Notes: a model not told the origin generated them from the letters alone. Shown: positions 46,360 through 55,795, counted from the first letter of the stretch. The stretch is 64,000 bases of DNA from Rhodoferax sp. OV413 (GCA_945861785.1 CAMAWD010000006.1:62001-126000), one strand, 5' to 3'. Translations and numbers: made by a program.

Positions 46360-46620
46360 ATGACGATCACTGTGATGCATTCGGGGCGGCCCGCGGTGAA
46401 CAGGATCCCGCGATCGGCCTGCGTGAGCCGCAATCGGCACAGCAGCAGTGTGGTGGAGCCGACTGGCGATGTGGTATGCGCTGAGGAACTCGTATCGAGC
46501 CTCGTGTGTGAAAACCTGTTGAGATTCGAATCGAATATCGATGCGTGCAGACAAGCTGATCCGATCAACAGCCGATTCAGGCGACTGGGTGACCCAACGG
46601 TCCCGGCAGCCGCTTTCTGA
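46360..46620 (+). other. Small open frame, probably gene debris
   Basis: An 86-codon frame beginning MTITVMHSGRPAV with a good GGAGA ribosome site. No family was recognised; the MTIT start followed by ARG-rich codons could be the worn first exon-like part of an acyl-CoA ligase gene, but this is a guess. The rest of 46103-46791 contains no other recognisable gene. Confidence 0.3.
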
Positions 46621-46791
46621 CCTCGAGCAAAATTGCCCCGTGGACGTCGCTCAGGAGCCGCAGCCGATTGCGCGGCGCGGCGCTGTGCGGTGGACCGGGC
46701 GCGTATGTGGACATCCGGATGGCGCGTCGCTTGACAGGTTACGTTGTCGAGACAACACGGTTTCATTTTTCGAATTCAAAGGACATTGGCA

Positions 46792-47529
46792 ATGGCAATT
46801 CTTGTGACCGGTGGCACAAAGGGAATCGGGAGAAGCATTGCGGAGCGGTTCGCAGCGCCAGGCGTCAAGGTTTTCCTCAGTTACGCAAGCGACGACGTCG
46901 CAGCTGAAGCGGCAGCACAGGCCGTGCGTGACCGCGGTGGCGAACCGTACCTGCTCAAACGGGATATCGGCAGCAGTGCCGGTGTCGCGGCGCTGATCGC
47001 CGATGTGGCCCGCCATACCAACAGGCTCGATCAAGTTGTGCATGGGGCGGTCTACGCCTACGCCACACCATTGCTGCAGGCCGACCCGGTGCAATTCGAA
47101 CGCGCGGTGACGCTGAACGGCACGGTACTCCTGTACTTGGTCCAGTCGGCCATCAGCATGCTAGACCGGGGCAGCAGCATATTCTTCTTGTCCAGTCGTG
47201 GCTCTAAGATGGCAATCCCGAACTATTCTGCGATCGGCGCGCCCAAAGCCATGGCCGAGGCCTTGGTGCGCTACCTCGCCGTCGAGTTGGCACCAAAGGG
47301 TGTGCGCGCACACGTGGTGTCCCCCAGTCTGGTTCTGACCGACGCCCTGCGCAAGGTCTTCAGCAATGCACCGGAGCGAGCGGCGGCGGCGGCGGCGGCC
47401 AATCCCATGGGGCGCAACGCGACGGGCGAGGACGTCGCGGAAGCGATCTACTTCCTAGCGTCGCCGGCCGCCAGCATGATTACCGGTCGTGAACTCATCA
47501 TCGACGGCGGCGACTATATCAAGCCCTGA
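46792..47529 (+). CDS. SDR with FabL/FabI-type active site
   Basis: A 245-residue SDR-fold protein. TGGTKGIG at 6-13 binds NADPH. The catalytic spacing is Tyr145-x6-Lys152 (NYSAIGAPKA), as in enoyl-ACP reductases FabI/FabL, not the classical Tyr-x3-Lys, and the surroundings (FFLSSRGSKM, EALVRYLAVELAPKGVRAHV, MITGRELIIDGG) resemble FabL. The NNAG position reads HGAV. It is therefore likely to reduce an enoyl thioester. AAGGA lies 9 bases before the ATG. A short poly-Ala run (GCG repeats) is at about 47381-47400. Confidence 0.82.
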   Translation: MAILVTGGTKGIGRSIAERFAAPGVKVFLSYASDDVAAEAAAQAVRDRGGEPYLLKRDIGSSAGVAALIADVARHTNRLDQVVHGAVYAYATPLLQADPVQFERAVTLNGTVLLYLVQSAISMLDRGSSIFFLSSRGSKMAIPNYSAIGAPKAMAEALVRYLAVELAPKGVRAHVVSPSLVLTDALRKVFSNAPERAAAAAAANPMGRNATGEDVAEAIYFLASPAASMITGRELIIDGGDYIKP

Positions 47530-47599
47530 TCCTTCCAATGTGGTTGCCGGCAGGCGCATGCCGCTCGCCCCTCGGGTATCGATCTCCACCGAGAAAATA

Positions 47600-47779
47600 G
47601 AGAAGGTATCGGTCGACGACCCGTTCGCGATTCAACCCCTGCGCCAGCAATATTGCTTTGCGCTGGACGCAGGCAATCCGAAGCAGCTGCAAGGGCCTCT
47701 TGACCATGGGGGCAGCTTGCAGATTGGCGATCGGCATTTTCGCGGGGAGGAAAACCTTGCCAAGGTTGCGCGGTGCTGA
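47600..47779 (+). pseudogene. SnoaL-like (NTF2-fold) N-terminal relic
   Basis: The frame reads DPFAIQPLRQQYCFALDAGN, then GGSLQIGDRHFRGEENLAKV and stops at 47779. This matches the first half of SnoaL-like proteins and is clearly related to the intact gene at 59874 (FAIQTLYSRYCFAFDQNDGD). The second half of the fold, with the remaining strands, is missing, and no good start is visible. Confidence 0.6.
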
Positions 47780-48230
47780 GACAAGAGCCTGCTCCACCCG
47801 TCCAGCACAATGAATCGCAGCTTCGTCGATTGGCCATTGCGAGCGGCCCGCATGCAGGACTGCTGCAGCCAGGCAACGGGCTTGACAAGGGCGGCCCAGC
47901 ACCGCGGTCCCGTCGAACTCCCGATACCGCGCCGGCGTCAGGGAAGTTCTGCCCTGCGACTCCCTGGCTCCACCGAGCGACCTGCTACCGATGTCCGGCC
48001 TCAAACACACGATGCGGTATCGCAATCTCGAACCGGGCGTTGGGATGATGCCGCTCGCCGGTCGTTGGCCGCCTGGCGCAGGCGCGCGGTGTCGCGGATC
48101 ACACACCCAGGGTCACGCCCCAACACGGGCCTCTGAGACCACGGCGCCTCTCCTGGCGTGGCATGGGCCATCCGGTTCCCGTGCGCGAGACCCCGTCCGA
48201 CGCTGCAGAACACAGCCGCCCGCTTGTTTG
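47780..48230. other. Stretch without a recognised gene
   Basis: About 450 bases after the SnoaL relic contain several overlapping open frames on both strands, none with a recognisable family or ribosome site. It is probably debris from the same decayed gene neighbourhood. Confidence 0.3.
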
Positions 48231-48259
48231 TTGTGCACCAAACGATTGTTTGGTACACT
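48231..48259 (+). promoter_or_regulatory. Promoter with TetR-type operator in the spacer
   Basis: TTGTGC (48231-48236) and TACACT (48254-48259) are separated by exactly 17 bases, and that spacer contains the palindrome CCAAACGATTGTTTGG (48238-48253; arms CCAAAC/GTTTGG), extending imperfectly outward. A repressor here would block RNA polymerase directly. The promoter points at the decayed thiolase and the Liv-type transporter operon. Confidence 0.65.
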
Positions 48260-48323
48260 GATTTAGGCATGTTGATTCTCCGCGCATCACGGCCACCTCG
48301 AATAGAACGAAAGGCGCCACATC

Positions 48324-48941
48324 ATGAAGTCTGGGGGGACAGATATTGTTCTCGCCGCATCGGCGAGAAAGCCATTCGCCGTCGTCGGCGTTGGCCTGCA
48401 CCACGTTGCGCTGACCGACTTGGATGTACAGGCTTCGCGCGCCGCAGCGGCGCTCCCGATCGAATGTCTGACGCGGCAGATTGCGCCGATCGCGGGTGTC
48501 CGCAGGAAGGCACGGCGCGCATGCTCGGCCGACGTGTATCTCCGGCCGGAACTGATGTGCAACGGCACGATGCCTGCGGAGCGCAAGTTGGTGCCGCATA
48601 TCGGTTCGGGCGTCGCGCGTTTGGACCAAATCGGTGTGTTCGCGGCCTTCCCGCCGAGCCGCCTGCATGCGCAAAGTGAACCCGGCATTCCCTGCGGCCA
48701 TGCCTATCTCCCCTGCCCTGGCACTTTTGCTGGTCGTCCCCCGGGCGCCACCGCTGTTCGCATGGCCGTGACGACCCCGCATGACCGGCAGGACAACTGT
48801 GACCCGACACTGTCCTGCAAGCGCGCCCAGCGCCTGGCAAGGGCATGGAGCGCCAGCGCCACGCAGGTCGAAAGCCAACTGGCAGAAGTACGTGCCAGCG
48901 AATTACCGCCGCCAGCGGGCAGGCTTGAACAGGGGGAGTAG
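48324..48941 (+). pseudogene. Open frame with thiolase-like start, probably decayed
   Basis: A 205-codon frame whose beginning, TDIVLAASARKPF then VGLHHVALTDLDVQASRAAA, resembles the start of thiolases (DIVxxxAARTPFG...DL). A weak echo of the Cys region (AGTDVQRHDACGAQVGAAY) follows in another frame. The rest has the composition of random high-GC sequence. No intact active site is present. It sits first in the operon behind the operator-containing promoter; its TAG stop overlaps the permease GTG, so it may now serve only as a leader. Confidence 0.4.
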
Positions 48942-49816
48942 TGCAGTTCCTTCAACTGGTTATCAGCGGCATCGGTCAGGGCTGCATCTACGGCCTCGTG
49001 GCGCTGAGTTTCGTCCTTATATACAAGGCCACTGAGACCGTCAGTTTCGTGCAGGGCGAAATCATGATGCTGGGCGCCTTTGGCGGCGTCGCCGGCATGG
49101 CCATGCTCGGATTTCCCTATTGGCTCGCAATGCTTGGCAGCATAGCTGCGCTTGCGCTGTTCGGCCTGGTGGTGGAGCGCACTGTCATCCGTCCGATACT
49201 CGGCCAGCCCGCGGTTTCAGTCATCATGCTCACAATCGGCGTGGGCTATGTGATTCGCTCGCTGGTCACCATGATTCCCGATGTCGGCACAGAGACGCAT
49301 GCGCTGCCTGCGCCATACAAGGACCGGATCTGGAGTTTTGCCGAACTGGTCGTCAGCGCCGAGCAGTTGGTGGTGATTGCTGTTACCGCCGTCCTTTGCG
49401 GGCTGCTCTACTTGCTGTTCCGCTACAACAGAGTGGGTATCGCGATGCAGGCGGTATCTCAGAATCAACTGGCCGCCTACTACATGGGTATACCGGTGAA
49501 GCGGCTCAACGGCATCGTATGGGCGCTCGCAGCGGCAGTGGCGGCAGTGGCCGGACTGCTGCTCGCACCGATCACCCTGGTACATGTCAACATGGGGCTC
49601 ATCGGCCTCAAGGCATTTCCCGCAGCGGTGGTCGGTGGCTTCGGCAGCCTGCCTGGCGCCATCGTCGGCGGATTGGTGATCGGCATCGTCGAAGCCATGG
49701 CCGGCTTTTATTTGCCCGACGGATTCAAGGATGCGGCGCCCTATGTGGTCGTGCTCCTGATGCTCGCCATCAAACCCAACGGCTTGTTCGGCGAAGCGCT
49801 GCGCAAAAAGGTCTAG
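48941..49816 (+). CDS. livH: Branched-chain amino-acid-type ABC permease LivH
   Basis: A 291-residue inner-membrane permease with about eight membrane segments. Conserved blocks are GCIYGLVALSFVLIYKATET near the N-terminus, RYNRVGIAMQAVSQNQLAAY (the cytoplasmic coupling region) and VVGGFGSLPGAIVGGLVIGI. The GTG start has GGGGGAG upstream. With LivM, LivG, LivF and the binding protein at 54614 it makes a complete HAAT importer. Since the operon also encodes an acyl-CoA ligase, the ligand is more likely an aromatic or aliphatic acid than an amino acid; this is inference. Confidence 0.9.
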   Translation: MQFLQLVISGIGQGCIYGLVALSFVLIYKATETVSFVQGEIMMLGAFGGVAGMAMLGFPYWLAMLGSIAALALFGLVVERTVIRPILGQPAVSVIMLTIGVGYVIRSLVTMIPDVGTETHALPAPYKDRIWSFAELVVSAEQLVVIAVTAVLCGLLYLLFRYNRVGIAMQAVSQNQLAAYYMGIPVKRLNGIVWALAAAVAAVAGLLLAPITLVHVNMGLIGLKAFPAAVVGGFGSLPGAIVGGLVIGIVEAMAGFYLPDGFKDAAPYVVVLLMLAIKPNGLFGEALRKKV

Positions 49817-49925
49817 ATGAAACAAACCACAAGCTCACCGCTGTCGTTGTGCCAGGAGCGGACACGTCCGTATCCAGGGCCCTGCGTCCAGAAGCTCCCG
49901 GGGCACGCAGCCCGGCGCCACTGAC

Positions 49926-51002
49926 ATGCGCTACCTCTTCAAGACCGACTACGGGCAGGACATCAACATCGCCAAGCATGGCGGGCACGTATTTTGGTAC
50001 GGTGCCTTGATGCTGCTCCTGATCGCGGCGCCCTGGCTGGCTGCCGAGTATCTGCTGGCGCAGTTGACCTTCATCCTGATCTATTCGATCGCCGGGCTGG
50101 GGCTCATGCTGCTGGTCGGCTACACCGGCCTGTTCTCGCTGAGCCACGCCGCCTTCTTCGGCGTCGGTGCCTACACGCAGGCGGTGCTGACCAACGCCGG
50201 CATGCCTTTTCCGCTGGCCCTCGCCATTTCGGGAGGCCTGTCTGCCATAGTGGGAGTTGTAGTGAGTCTGCCAGCACTACGGGTCAAGGGCATCTACCTT
50301 GCAATGGCCACCCTGGCGTTCGGATTCATCGTCGAAGAAGTCCTGGCGCGCTGGGAATCGGTGACCGGCGGCAACGCAGGCCTGCGCCTGCACAAGCCCA
50401 CCATCTTCGGCTGGACCTTGAACTCGGCCACAGAGTTCTATTTTCTTTGCCTGCTGATCACGGTGTTGGCCACCCTGGGCATGCTCAATCTGCTGCGCGC
50501 GCCCACTGGCCGCGCTTTCGTCGCCATCCGAGACTCGGAGATCTCGGCGCAGAGCATGGGTATCCACCTGGCCCGCTACAAGACGCTGTCGTTTGCCGTA
50601 GGTGCGGCGCTGGCCGGGATAGGCGGCGCCTTGTATGCGCACAAGATGCAGTCGCTCTCGCCCGAGCAGTTTGGCATCATGCAGTCGATCGACCTGCTGT
50701 TGATGATTGTCGTTGGCGGTCTCGGGTCGCTCCACGGTGTGTTCCTTGGCGCCATCTTCCTGATCGCCATGCCACAGGCCATCGCGATCCTGAAAGACTA
50801 TCTGCCGGCCGCCATCGAGCAGGCAGCGGGGCTACAGGGACTGGTCTACGGCCTCGTGCTGATCGCCTTCGTGCTGTTTGAACCGATGGGACTGTATGGC
50901 CGCTGGCTGAAGGTTCGCAGCTATTTCGAGTTACGGCCATTCGCTCGCAAAGGCATGTTCAAGCGCCAGAAGTCGTTCCAGAAATCGGAGCGACTGAAAT
51001 GA
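49926..51002 (+). CDS. livM: Branched-chain amino-acid-type ABC permease LivM
   Basis: A 358-residue second permease subunit. The LivM signature GLGLMLLVGYTGLFSLSHAA is present, followed by VLARWESVTGGNAGL and a GRAFVAIRDSEISAQSMGI coupling region, and VVGGLGSLHGVFLGAIFL. A 109-base gap separates it from livH, longer than usual for this pair and containing no recognisable gene. The C-terminal ~30 residues are basic. Its stop overlaps the livG start (ATGA). Confidence 0.9.
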   Translation: MRYLFKTDYGQDINIAKHGGHVFWYGALMLLLIAAPWLAAEYLLAQLTFILIYSIAGLGLMLLVGYTGLFSLSHAAFFGVGAYTQAVLTNAGMPFPLALAISGGLSAIVGVVVSLPALRVKGIYLAMATLAFGFIVEEVLARWESVTGGNAGLRLHKPTIFGWTLNSATEFYFLCLLITVLATLGMLNLLRAPTGRAFVAIRDSEISAQSMGIHLARYKTLSFAVGAALAGIGGALYAHKMQSLSPEQFGIMQSIDLLLMIVVGGLGSLHGVFLGAIFLIAMPQAIAILKDYLPAAIEQAAGLQGLVYGLVLIAFVLFEPMGLYGRWLKVRSYFELRPFARKGMFKRQKSFQKSERLK

Positions 51003-51847
51003 GCACCCGCATGGAAGCAGGTGCTGCCAAGCCAGTACCGGGCGCGCTGCTGTCGGCCAGGCAACTGCGGGTGCAATTCGGTGGGGTACTTGCCGTCAAC
51101 GACGTCAGCTTTGACGTTGCAGAAGGAGAAATCTTCACCCTTATCGGTCCCAATGGGGCGGGCAAGACCACGGTATTCAATCTGATCAACCGGATCTACA
51201 ACTGCACCGCCGGCACCATAGATTATCGGGGACCAGCAGGGCTGGTGCGCTTAAATGACCAACCGCCACAAGACATAGCGGGTCTGGGAATTACGCGTAC
51301 CTTCCAGAACATCGAACTGTTCGAGCAGGCCACGGTTCTGCAGAATCTGCTGATTGGCCGCCACACCAAGAGAAAGACCGGATTCTGGCAGGACCTGCTG
51401 TTCACCAGGACCACGCGCGAGGCTGAGTACCGGACCAGGGAAAAGGCTGAGGACGTGATCGATCTCCTGCATCTCGAACACTATCGCGATGTCATGGTGG
51501 CCGGCCTTCCCTACGGCTTGCGCAAAGTGGTCGAACTGGCGCGGGCGCTGTGCGCGGAGCCGAGGCTGCTTCTGTTGGACGAGCCCTCGTCTGGCTTGAA
51601 CGTTGAAGAAACCGATGACATGGCGTTCTGGATTCAGGACATCCGAAACGAGTTGGGTATCACGGTGCTGATGGTGGAGCACGACATGGCGCTGGTTTCC
51701 AAGGTCTCGGACCGTGTGCTGGCGATGAACCAGGGAGAGGTCATCGCCACCGGCACACCCGAAGAAGTGAAAGCCGACCCTGGCGTCATCGAAGCCTACC
51801 TGGGTTCTATGGATGACCTTTCGTCGCTGCGCAGGCACGTCCTATGA
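50999..51847 (+). CDS. livG: ABC ATP-binding protein LivG
   Basis: A 282-residue ATPase with Walker A GPNGAGKTT, Walker B LLLLDEPSSGLN and the H-loop MVEHDM. The expected signature LSGGQ is replaced by AGLPYGLRKVVELARAL, a form common in LivG proteins. ATGA overlaps on both sides (livM upstream, livF downstream) indicate coupled translation. It pairs with LivF to drive import through LivHM. Confidence 0.9.
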   Translation: MSTRMEAGAAKPVPGALLSARQLRVQFGGVLAVNDVSFDVAEGEIFTLIGPNGAGKTTVFNLINRIYNCTAGTIDYRGPAGLVRLNDQPPQDIAGLGITRTFQNIELFEQATVLQNLLIGRHTKRKTGFWQDLLFTRTTREAEYRTREKAEDVIDLLHLEHYRDVMVAGLPYGLRKVVELARALCAEPRLLLLDEPSSGLNVEETDDMAFWIQDIRNELGITVLMVEHDMALVSKVSDRVLAMNQGEVIATGTPEEVKADPGVIEAYLGSMDDLSSLRRHVL

Positions 51848-52656
51848 ATGCTCCAACTACCATCGCCGTCAATCTGCAGGGGCGTGCTGCGCCCATACTG
51901 AAGCTGCAGAATATTGAGAGCGCATACGGCCCGATCAAGGCCATCCGCGGCGTCAGCCTGGAGGTACGCCCCGGCGAGATCGCCACGGTACTTGGCTCCA
52001 ATGGCGCGGGCAAGACAACCATTCTGAAAACCATCTCGGGCATCATTGATCCGGCCAAGGGCTCGGTACAGTTCCAGGACCGAGACATTACAGCTGAGGA
52101 CCCTGCGCGCATCGTTCAACTGGGCCTGAGTCACGTGCCTGAAGGGCGGGAAGTATTTCCGCTGCTGAGCGTGCGGGACAATCTGGCCATGGGTGCCTTC
52201 ACCCGTGCGGACCGCGAGCGGGTTGCCGAAGACATCGAGGTGGTATTCGGCTATTTCCCCGTCCTGCGCGAACGGGCGCAGCAAAGTGCCGGATTGCTGT
52301 CCGGCGGTCAGCAGCAGATGCTGGCGATTTCGCGCGCGCTGATGGCCAAGCCGGACCTGATCCTGCTCGATGAGCCCAGCCTGGGCCTTTCACCCAAACT
52401 CACCAGAGAAATATTCGAGATCGTGGTGCGCATCAATCGCGAGCGCGGCACGACCATTTTGCTGGTCGAGCAAAACGCGAACATGGCACTGAACGCAGCA
52501 GACTATGGCTATGTGCTGGAAAACGGCCGCATCGTGACCGAAGGCAGTTGTGCAGACCTGCGCGAGAAAGAGGACATCAAGGAGTTCTACCTGGGAATGA
52601 AGGCAGAGGGCGTGCGTGCCGAGCGTCGTTGGAAAAAGAAGAAGACATGGAGATAG
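51844..52656 (+). CDS. livF: ABC ATP-binding protein LivF
   Basis: A 270-residue ATPase: Walker A GSNGAGKTT, signature LLSGGQQQMLAISRAL, Walker B LILLDEPSLGLS and LVEQNANMAL. The usual LivF protein ends near 235-240 residues; here a basic tail (AERRWKKKKTWR) extends it, as seen in operons where an acyl-CoA ligase gene follows. The ligase gene starts 5 bases after its stop. Confidence 0.9.
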   Translation: MNAPTTIAVNLQGRAAPILKLQNIESAYGPIKAIRGVSLEVRPGEIATVLGSNGAGKTTILKTISGIIDPAKGSVQFQDRDITAEDPARIVQLGLSHVPEGREVFPLLSVRDNLAMGAFTRADRERVAEDIEVVFGYFPVLRERAQQSAGLLSGGQQQMLAISRALMAKPDLILLDEPSLGLSPKLTREIFEIVVRINRERGTTILLVEQNANMALNAADYGYVLENGRIVTEGSCADLREKEDIKEFYLGMKAEGVRAERRWKKKKTWR

Positions 52657-52660
52657 ACCG

Positions 52661-54526
52661 ATGATCAAGCTCTGGGACCTCGCCCACTCCACTTCTCGGC
52701 AAGAGACCGTCATGCCGGGTGAGACCATACCCGCGATATTCTGGAATGCAGTCCAGCAACGTGGCCCCAGTGTCTGGCTGCGGCAAAAGCACCATGGCAT
52801 ATGGCGCAGCTGGACCTGGGCGCAGACCGCAGAAGCGGTGAGCGAAATCGCCGGTGGTCTGCTCAGTCTTGGTTTCGCCAAAGGAGAATGTGCGTCCATT
52901 CTGGCCAACTCGGTTGTCGAATGGGTATGGGCGGATCTGGCGATCCAGTCCTGCGGCGGCGTGTCCAATGGCATCTATCCGACCGACGCCGCTGCGCAGG
53001 TGCATCACCTTTGCACAGACTCGCGTACCGCCATATTGTTCGTGGAGGATGAAGAGCAGTTGGACAAGCTGCTCGAAGTGCGACAGAGCTTGACGGATTT
53101 ACGCAGGATCGTTGTTTTCGGCATGGCGGGCCTGCGCGATCTTGAGGACTCTGACGTGATCAGCCTCAACGACCTGCGTGCCCTTGGTCGCGCGTATCTG
53201 GTGCAGCATCCGCAGGAACTCGAGCGACGCGTCGCCGAATGCAAGCCGCAAGACCTGGCGACCCTGATCTATACGTCAGGCGCCACCGGAAGACCCAAGG
53301 GCACGATGCATCTGCACGCCGGACTGGTTTACACGGTGCGCGGCTACAACACGCTCATGGCGCAGGACGGCAGCGATGAACGGATGTGCTACTTGCCCCT
53401 GAGTCACGCTACCGAGCGCATGGGCAGTGCCTACTTTGCCATGTACACCGGCACCAAACTGAACTTTGCCGAAGATCCGGAGACCTTTGCCGAGAACGTT
53501 CGCGAGATATCTCCGACGATCTTCGCCGGTGTGCCACGGGTATGGGAAAAGTACTACTCAGGCGTCATGGTGCTGGTGAAGGAGGCAGCGACGCTGCAGC
53601 GCGCCAGCTACGCCTGGAGCATTGGAGTGGGCGCTGAAGTTGCAAGCCGGGTACTGGCCGGTACGTCGGTCGGTGCCTGGCTCAAGCTCAAGTTCAGACT
53701 GGCTCGGTGGCTGTCCCTGGACAACGTCCGAAAGTTCATTGGCATACACCGCGCCCGCTTCCTGGTTACCGGTGCGGCGCCGATCTCGCCGGACCTGGTG
53801 CGCTGGTACTTGGCGCTGGGTGTACCCATGCTCGAGGTCTGGGGAATGACCGAGACTGGCGGCGTCTCGACCGCCGTTCCCGCTGCGCGAATCCGGGTCG
53901 GATGCGTCGGTCCGGCGGCAGGCTTCAACGAGGTCAAGCTCGATCCGTCCACAGGAGAGATCCTGGTGCGCGGCAGAAACATCTTTGCCGGCTACCTGAA
54001 CCAGCCAGACATGACAGCGCAGGCCTTGGACGCCGAAGGCTGGCTGCACACCGGCGACGTCGGCCTGGTGGATGCCGATGGCTACTACCGCATTACCCAC
54101 CGCATGAAGGACATCATCATGACCGCCGGCGGCAAGAACGTGACCCCGAGCGAACTGGAGAACGAACTGAAGATTTCGCCCTACATCACCGACGCGCTGG
54201 TGATAGGCGACAAGCGCCCCTACCTGGCCGCCATCATCCTGATAGAGCAGGAGAACGTCGAGAAGTATGCCCAGGACAAGAGCGTTCCATTCAGCAATTA
54301 CAGGAGCCTGACCGCAGCGGCAGAGGTGCGGCAGTTGATTCAAGATGAAATCGACCGCGTCAACAACAAGTTTGCGCGGCAGGAACAGATCAGGGAGTTC
54401 TTCCTGTTGGAAAACCAGCTGAGCGCTGAAGACGAGGAACTCACCCCCACCATGAAACTGAAGCGCAGCTTGGTGGAGAAGAAATACGCGGCGCAGATCG
54501 AGGCAATGTATCGTCCAGATTCATGA
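52661..54526 (+). CDS. Long-chain-type AMP-forming acyl-CoA ligase
   Basis: A 621-residue ligase of the long FAA/FadD15-like type. The P-loop is IYTSGATGRPKG (203-214), LEVWGMTETGGV is motif 5, GWLHTGDVGLVDADGYYRIT the hinge and KDIIMTAGGKNVTPSELEN follows. The C-terminus carries TPTMKLKRSLVEKKY, the usual catalytic-Lys region of this subfamily. GGAGA lies before the ATG. Encoded between the transporter ATPases and the binding protein, it probably traps the imported acid as a CoA ester (import coupled to activation). Confidence 0.9.
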   Translation: MIKLWDLAHSTSRQETVMPGETIPAIFWNAVQQRGPSVWLRQKHHGIWRSWTWAQTAEAVSEIAGGLLSLGFAKGECASILANSVVEWVWADLAIQSCGGVSNGIYPTDAAAQVHHLCTDSRTAILFVEDEEQLDKLLEVRQSLTDLRRIVVFGMAGLRDLEDSDVISLNDLRALGRAYLVQHPQELERRVAECKPQDLATLIYTSGATGRPKGTMHLHAGLVYTVRGYNTLMAQDGSDERMCYLPLSHATERMGSAYFAMYTGTKLNFAEDPETFAENVREISPTIFAGVPRVWEKYYSGVMVLVKEAATLQRASYAWSIGVGAEVASRVLAGTSVGAWLKLKFRLARWLSLDNVRKFIGIHRARFLVTGAAPISPDLVRWYLALGVPMLEVWGMTETGGVSTAVPAARIRVGCVGPAAGFNEVKLDPSTGEILVRGRNIFAGYLNQPDMTAQALDAEGWLHTGDVGLVDADGYYRITHRMKDIIMTAGGKNVTPSELENELKISPYITDALVIGDKRPYLAAIILIEQENVEKYAQDKSVPFSNYRSLTAAAEVRQLIQDEIDRVNNKFARQEQIREFFLLENQLSAEDEELTPTMKLKRSLVEKKYAAQIEAMYRPDS

Positions 54527-54613
54527 AGCTTGACTGCGGGCGTAACGCGCGGCCCGGATCGAGGCCATATTACTTTGACATGCCATTGAAGTGCACAGAT
54601 TAGGAGACGTGAG

Positions 54614-55795
54614 ATGAAGTTTGGTCGAATTATTTTCCTGGCCGTTGCGGCCTTTGTGGCAACGCATTCTGTTGCCCAACAACAGGGTGTGAGCAACGAC
54701 GAAATTCTGCTTGGGACCACGACGGATCTGTCTGGTCCGGTCGCCAGCTACGGCAAGCCCTACCGCAGCGGCATGCAGCTCGCGATCGACGAGATCAACC
54801 AGCGGGGCGGGATCCACGGCCGCAAGGTCAGGGTCATATTTGAAGACTCGGCCTACGATCCGAAGAAGGCTGCACTTGCCGCTGAAAAGCTGGTCAACCA
54901 GGACAAGATATTCATGATGATTGGGGCTATGGGGACAGCGCACAACATCGCGTCCTGGCCGATTCAGTTCGAGAAGAACGTCATCAATTTCCTGCCACTG
55001 GCCGCCTCGGCTCCGATGTACGACCCGTTCCACCGGCTGAAGTACGCTGTGCAAAGCACCTACTACGACCAGTTGAGCCGTGCCGTTCCGCAGATGGTCA
55101 AGGACAAGGGTTCGAAGAAGGCCTGCATCATCTACCAGGATGATGACATGGGTTCGGAGATCAAGGCCGGGGGCGAAGCCGGCCTCAAGAGCATCAACAT
55201 GACCTTCACCGAGACGACCTCGTTCAAGCGCGGCGCCACCGACTTTTCCACGCAGGTGGCGAAGATGAAGGCAGCAGGATGCGATCTGGTCATCATGGGC
55301 ACCATCATTCGGGAAACCATCGCCACGATCAACGAGTCGCGCAAGCTCGGATTCAACCCGGTGTTTCTCGGCACGGTCGCCGCTTATTCCGACCAGGTCC
55401 ACACACTGGGTGGCAAGTCCATGGACGGACTGTATGCGACGATGACGATCCAGCACCCCTACACCGACGAACAATCGGAGCCTATTCGTGTCTGGGCGAA
55501 CAAGTACAAGGCCCAATTCAATGCGGACCCGACGGCCTACTCTGTCTATGGCTACGTGGCGATGAATATCTTCGCCAATGCGGCACAGAAGGTGGGCAGG
55601 AACCTGACGACCGACACTTTCATCTCGGTGATGGACACCTTTTCGATGCCTACCGACATTTTTGGTCATCCTCCGGTCACGTTCTCGCCGACCAAGCGGC
55701 TGGGCGCCGAAGCCTCGCGCCTGTCGCAGATACAGGATGGCAAATGGAGAGTGGTCGGACCTTACATCAGCGCCGAGCCGGCGACCAAGAAGTAA
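54614..55795 (+). CDS. HAAT-family periplasmic binding protein
   Basis: A 393-residue type I periplasmic binding protein. The signal peptide is MKFGRIIFLAVAAFVATHSV with cleavage after AQ. The mature protein starts GVSNDEILLGTTTDLSGPVA, then GMQLAIDEINQRGGIHGRKV and VRVIFEDSAYDPKKA, the LivJ-like pattern. AGGAGA precedes the ATG, and an 87-base gap separates it from the ligase. It delivers the ligand to LivHM. Related operons use such proteins for aromatic acids or fatty-acid derivatives, which fits the ligase neighbour, but the ligand is unknown. Confidence 0.9.
   Translation: MKFGRIIFLAVAAFVATHSVAQQQGVSNDEILLGTTTDLSGPVASYGKPYRSGMQLAIDEINQRGGIHGRKVRVIFEDSAYDPKKAALAAEKLVNQDKIFMMIGAMGTAHNIASWPIQFEKNVINFLPLAASAPMYDPFHRLKYAVQSTYYDQLSRAVPQMVKDKGSKKACIIYQDDDMGSEIKAGGEAGLKSINMTFTETTSFKRGATDFSTQVAKMKAAGCDLVIMGTIIRETIATINESRKLGFNPVFLGTVAAYSDQVHTLGGKSMDGLYATMTIQHPYTDEQSEPIRVWANKYKAQFNADPTAYSVYGYVAMNIFANAAQKVGRNLTTDTFISVMDTFSMPTDIFGHPPVTFSPTKRLGAEASRLSQIQDGKWRVVGPYISAEPATKK

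Noticed and set aside
47381-47402. Trinucleotide repeat as a phase-variable site in the FabL-like gene
   Set aside because: It is an in-frame GCG run coding Ala; length change would only add or remove Ala residues.
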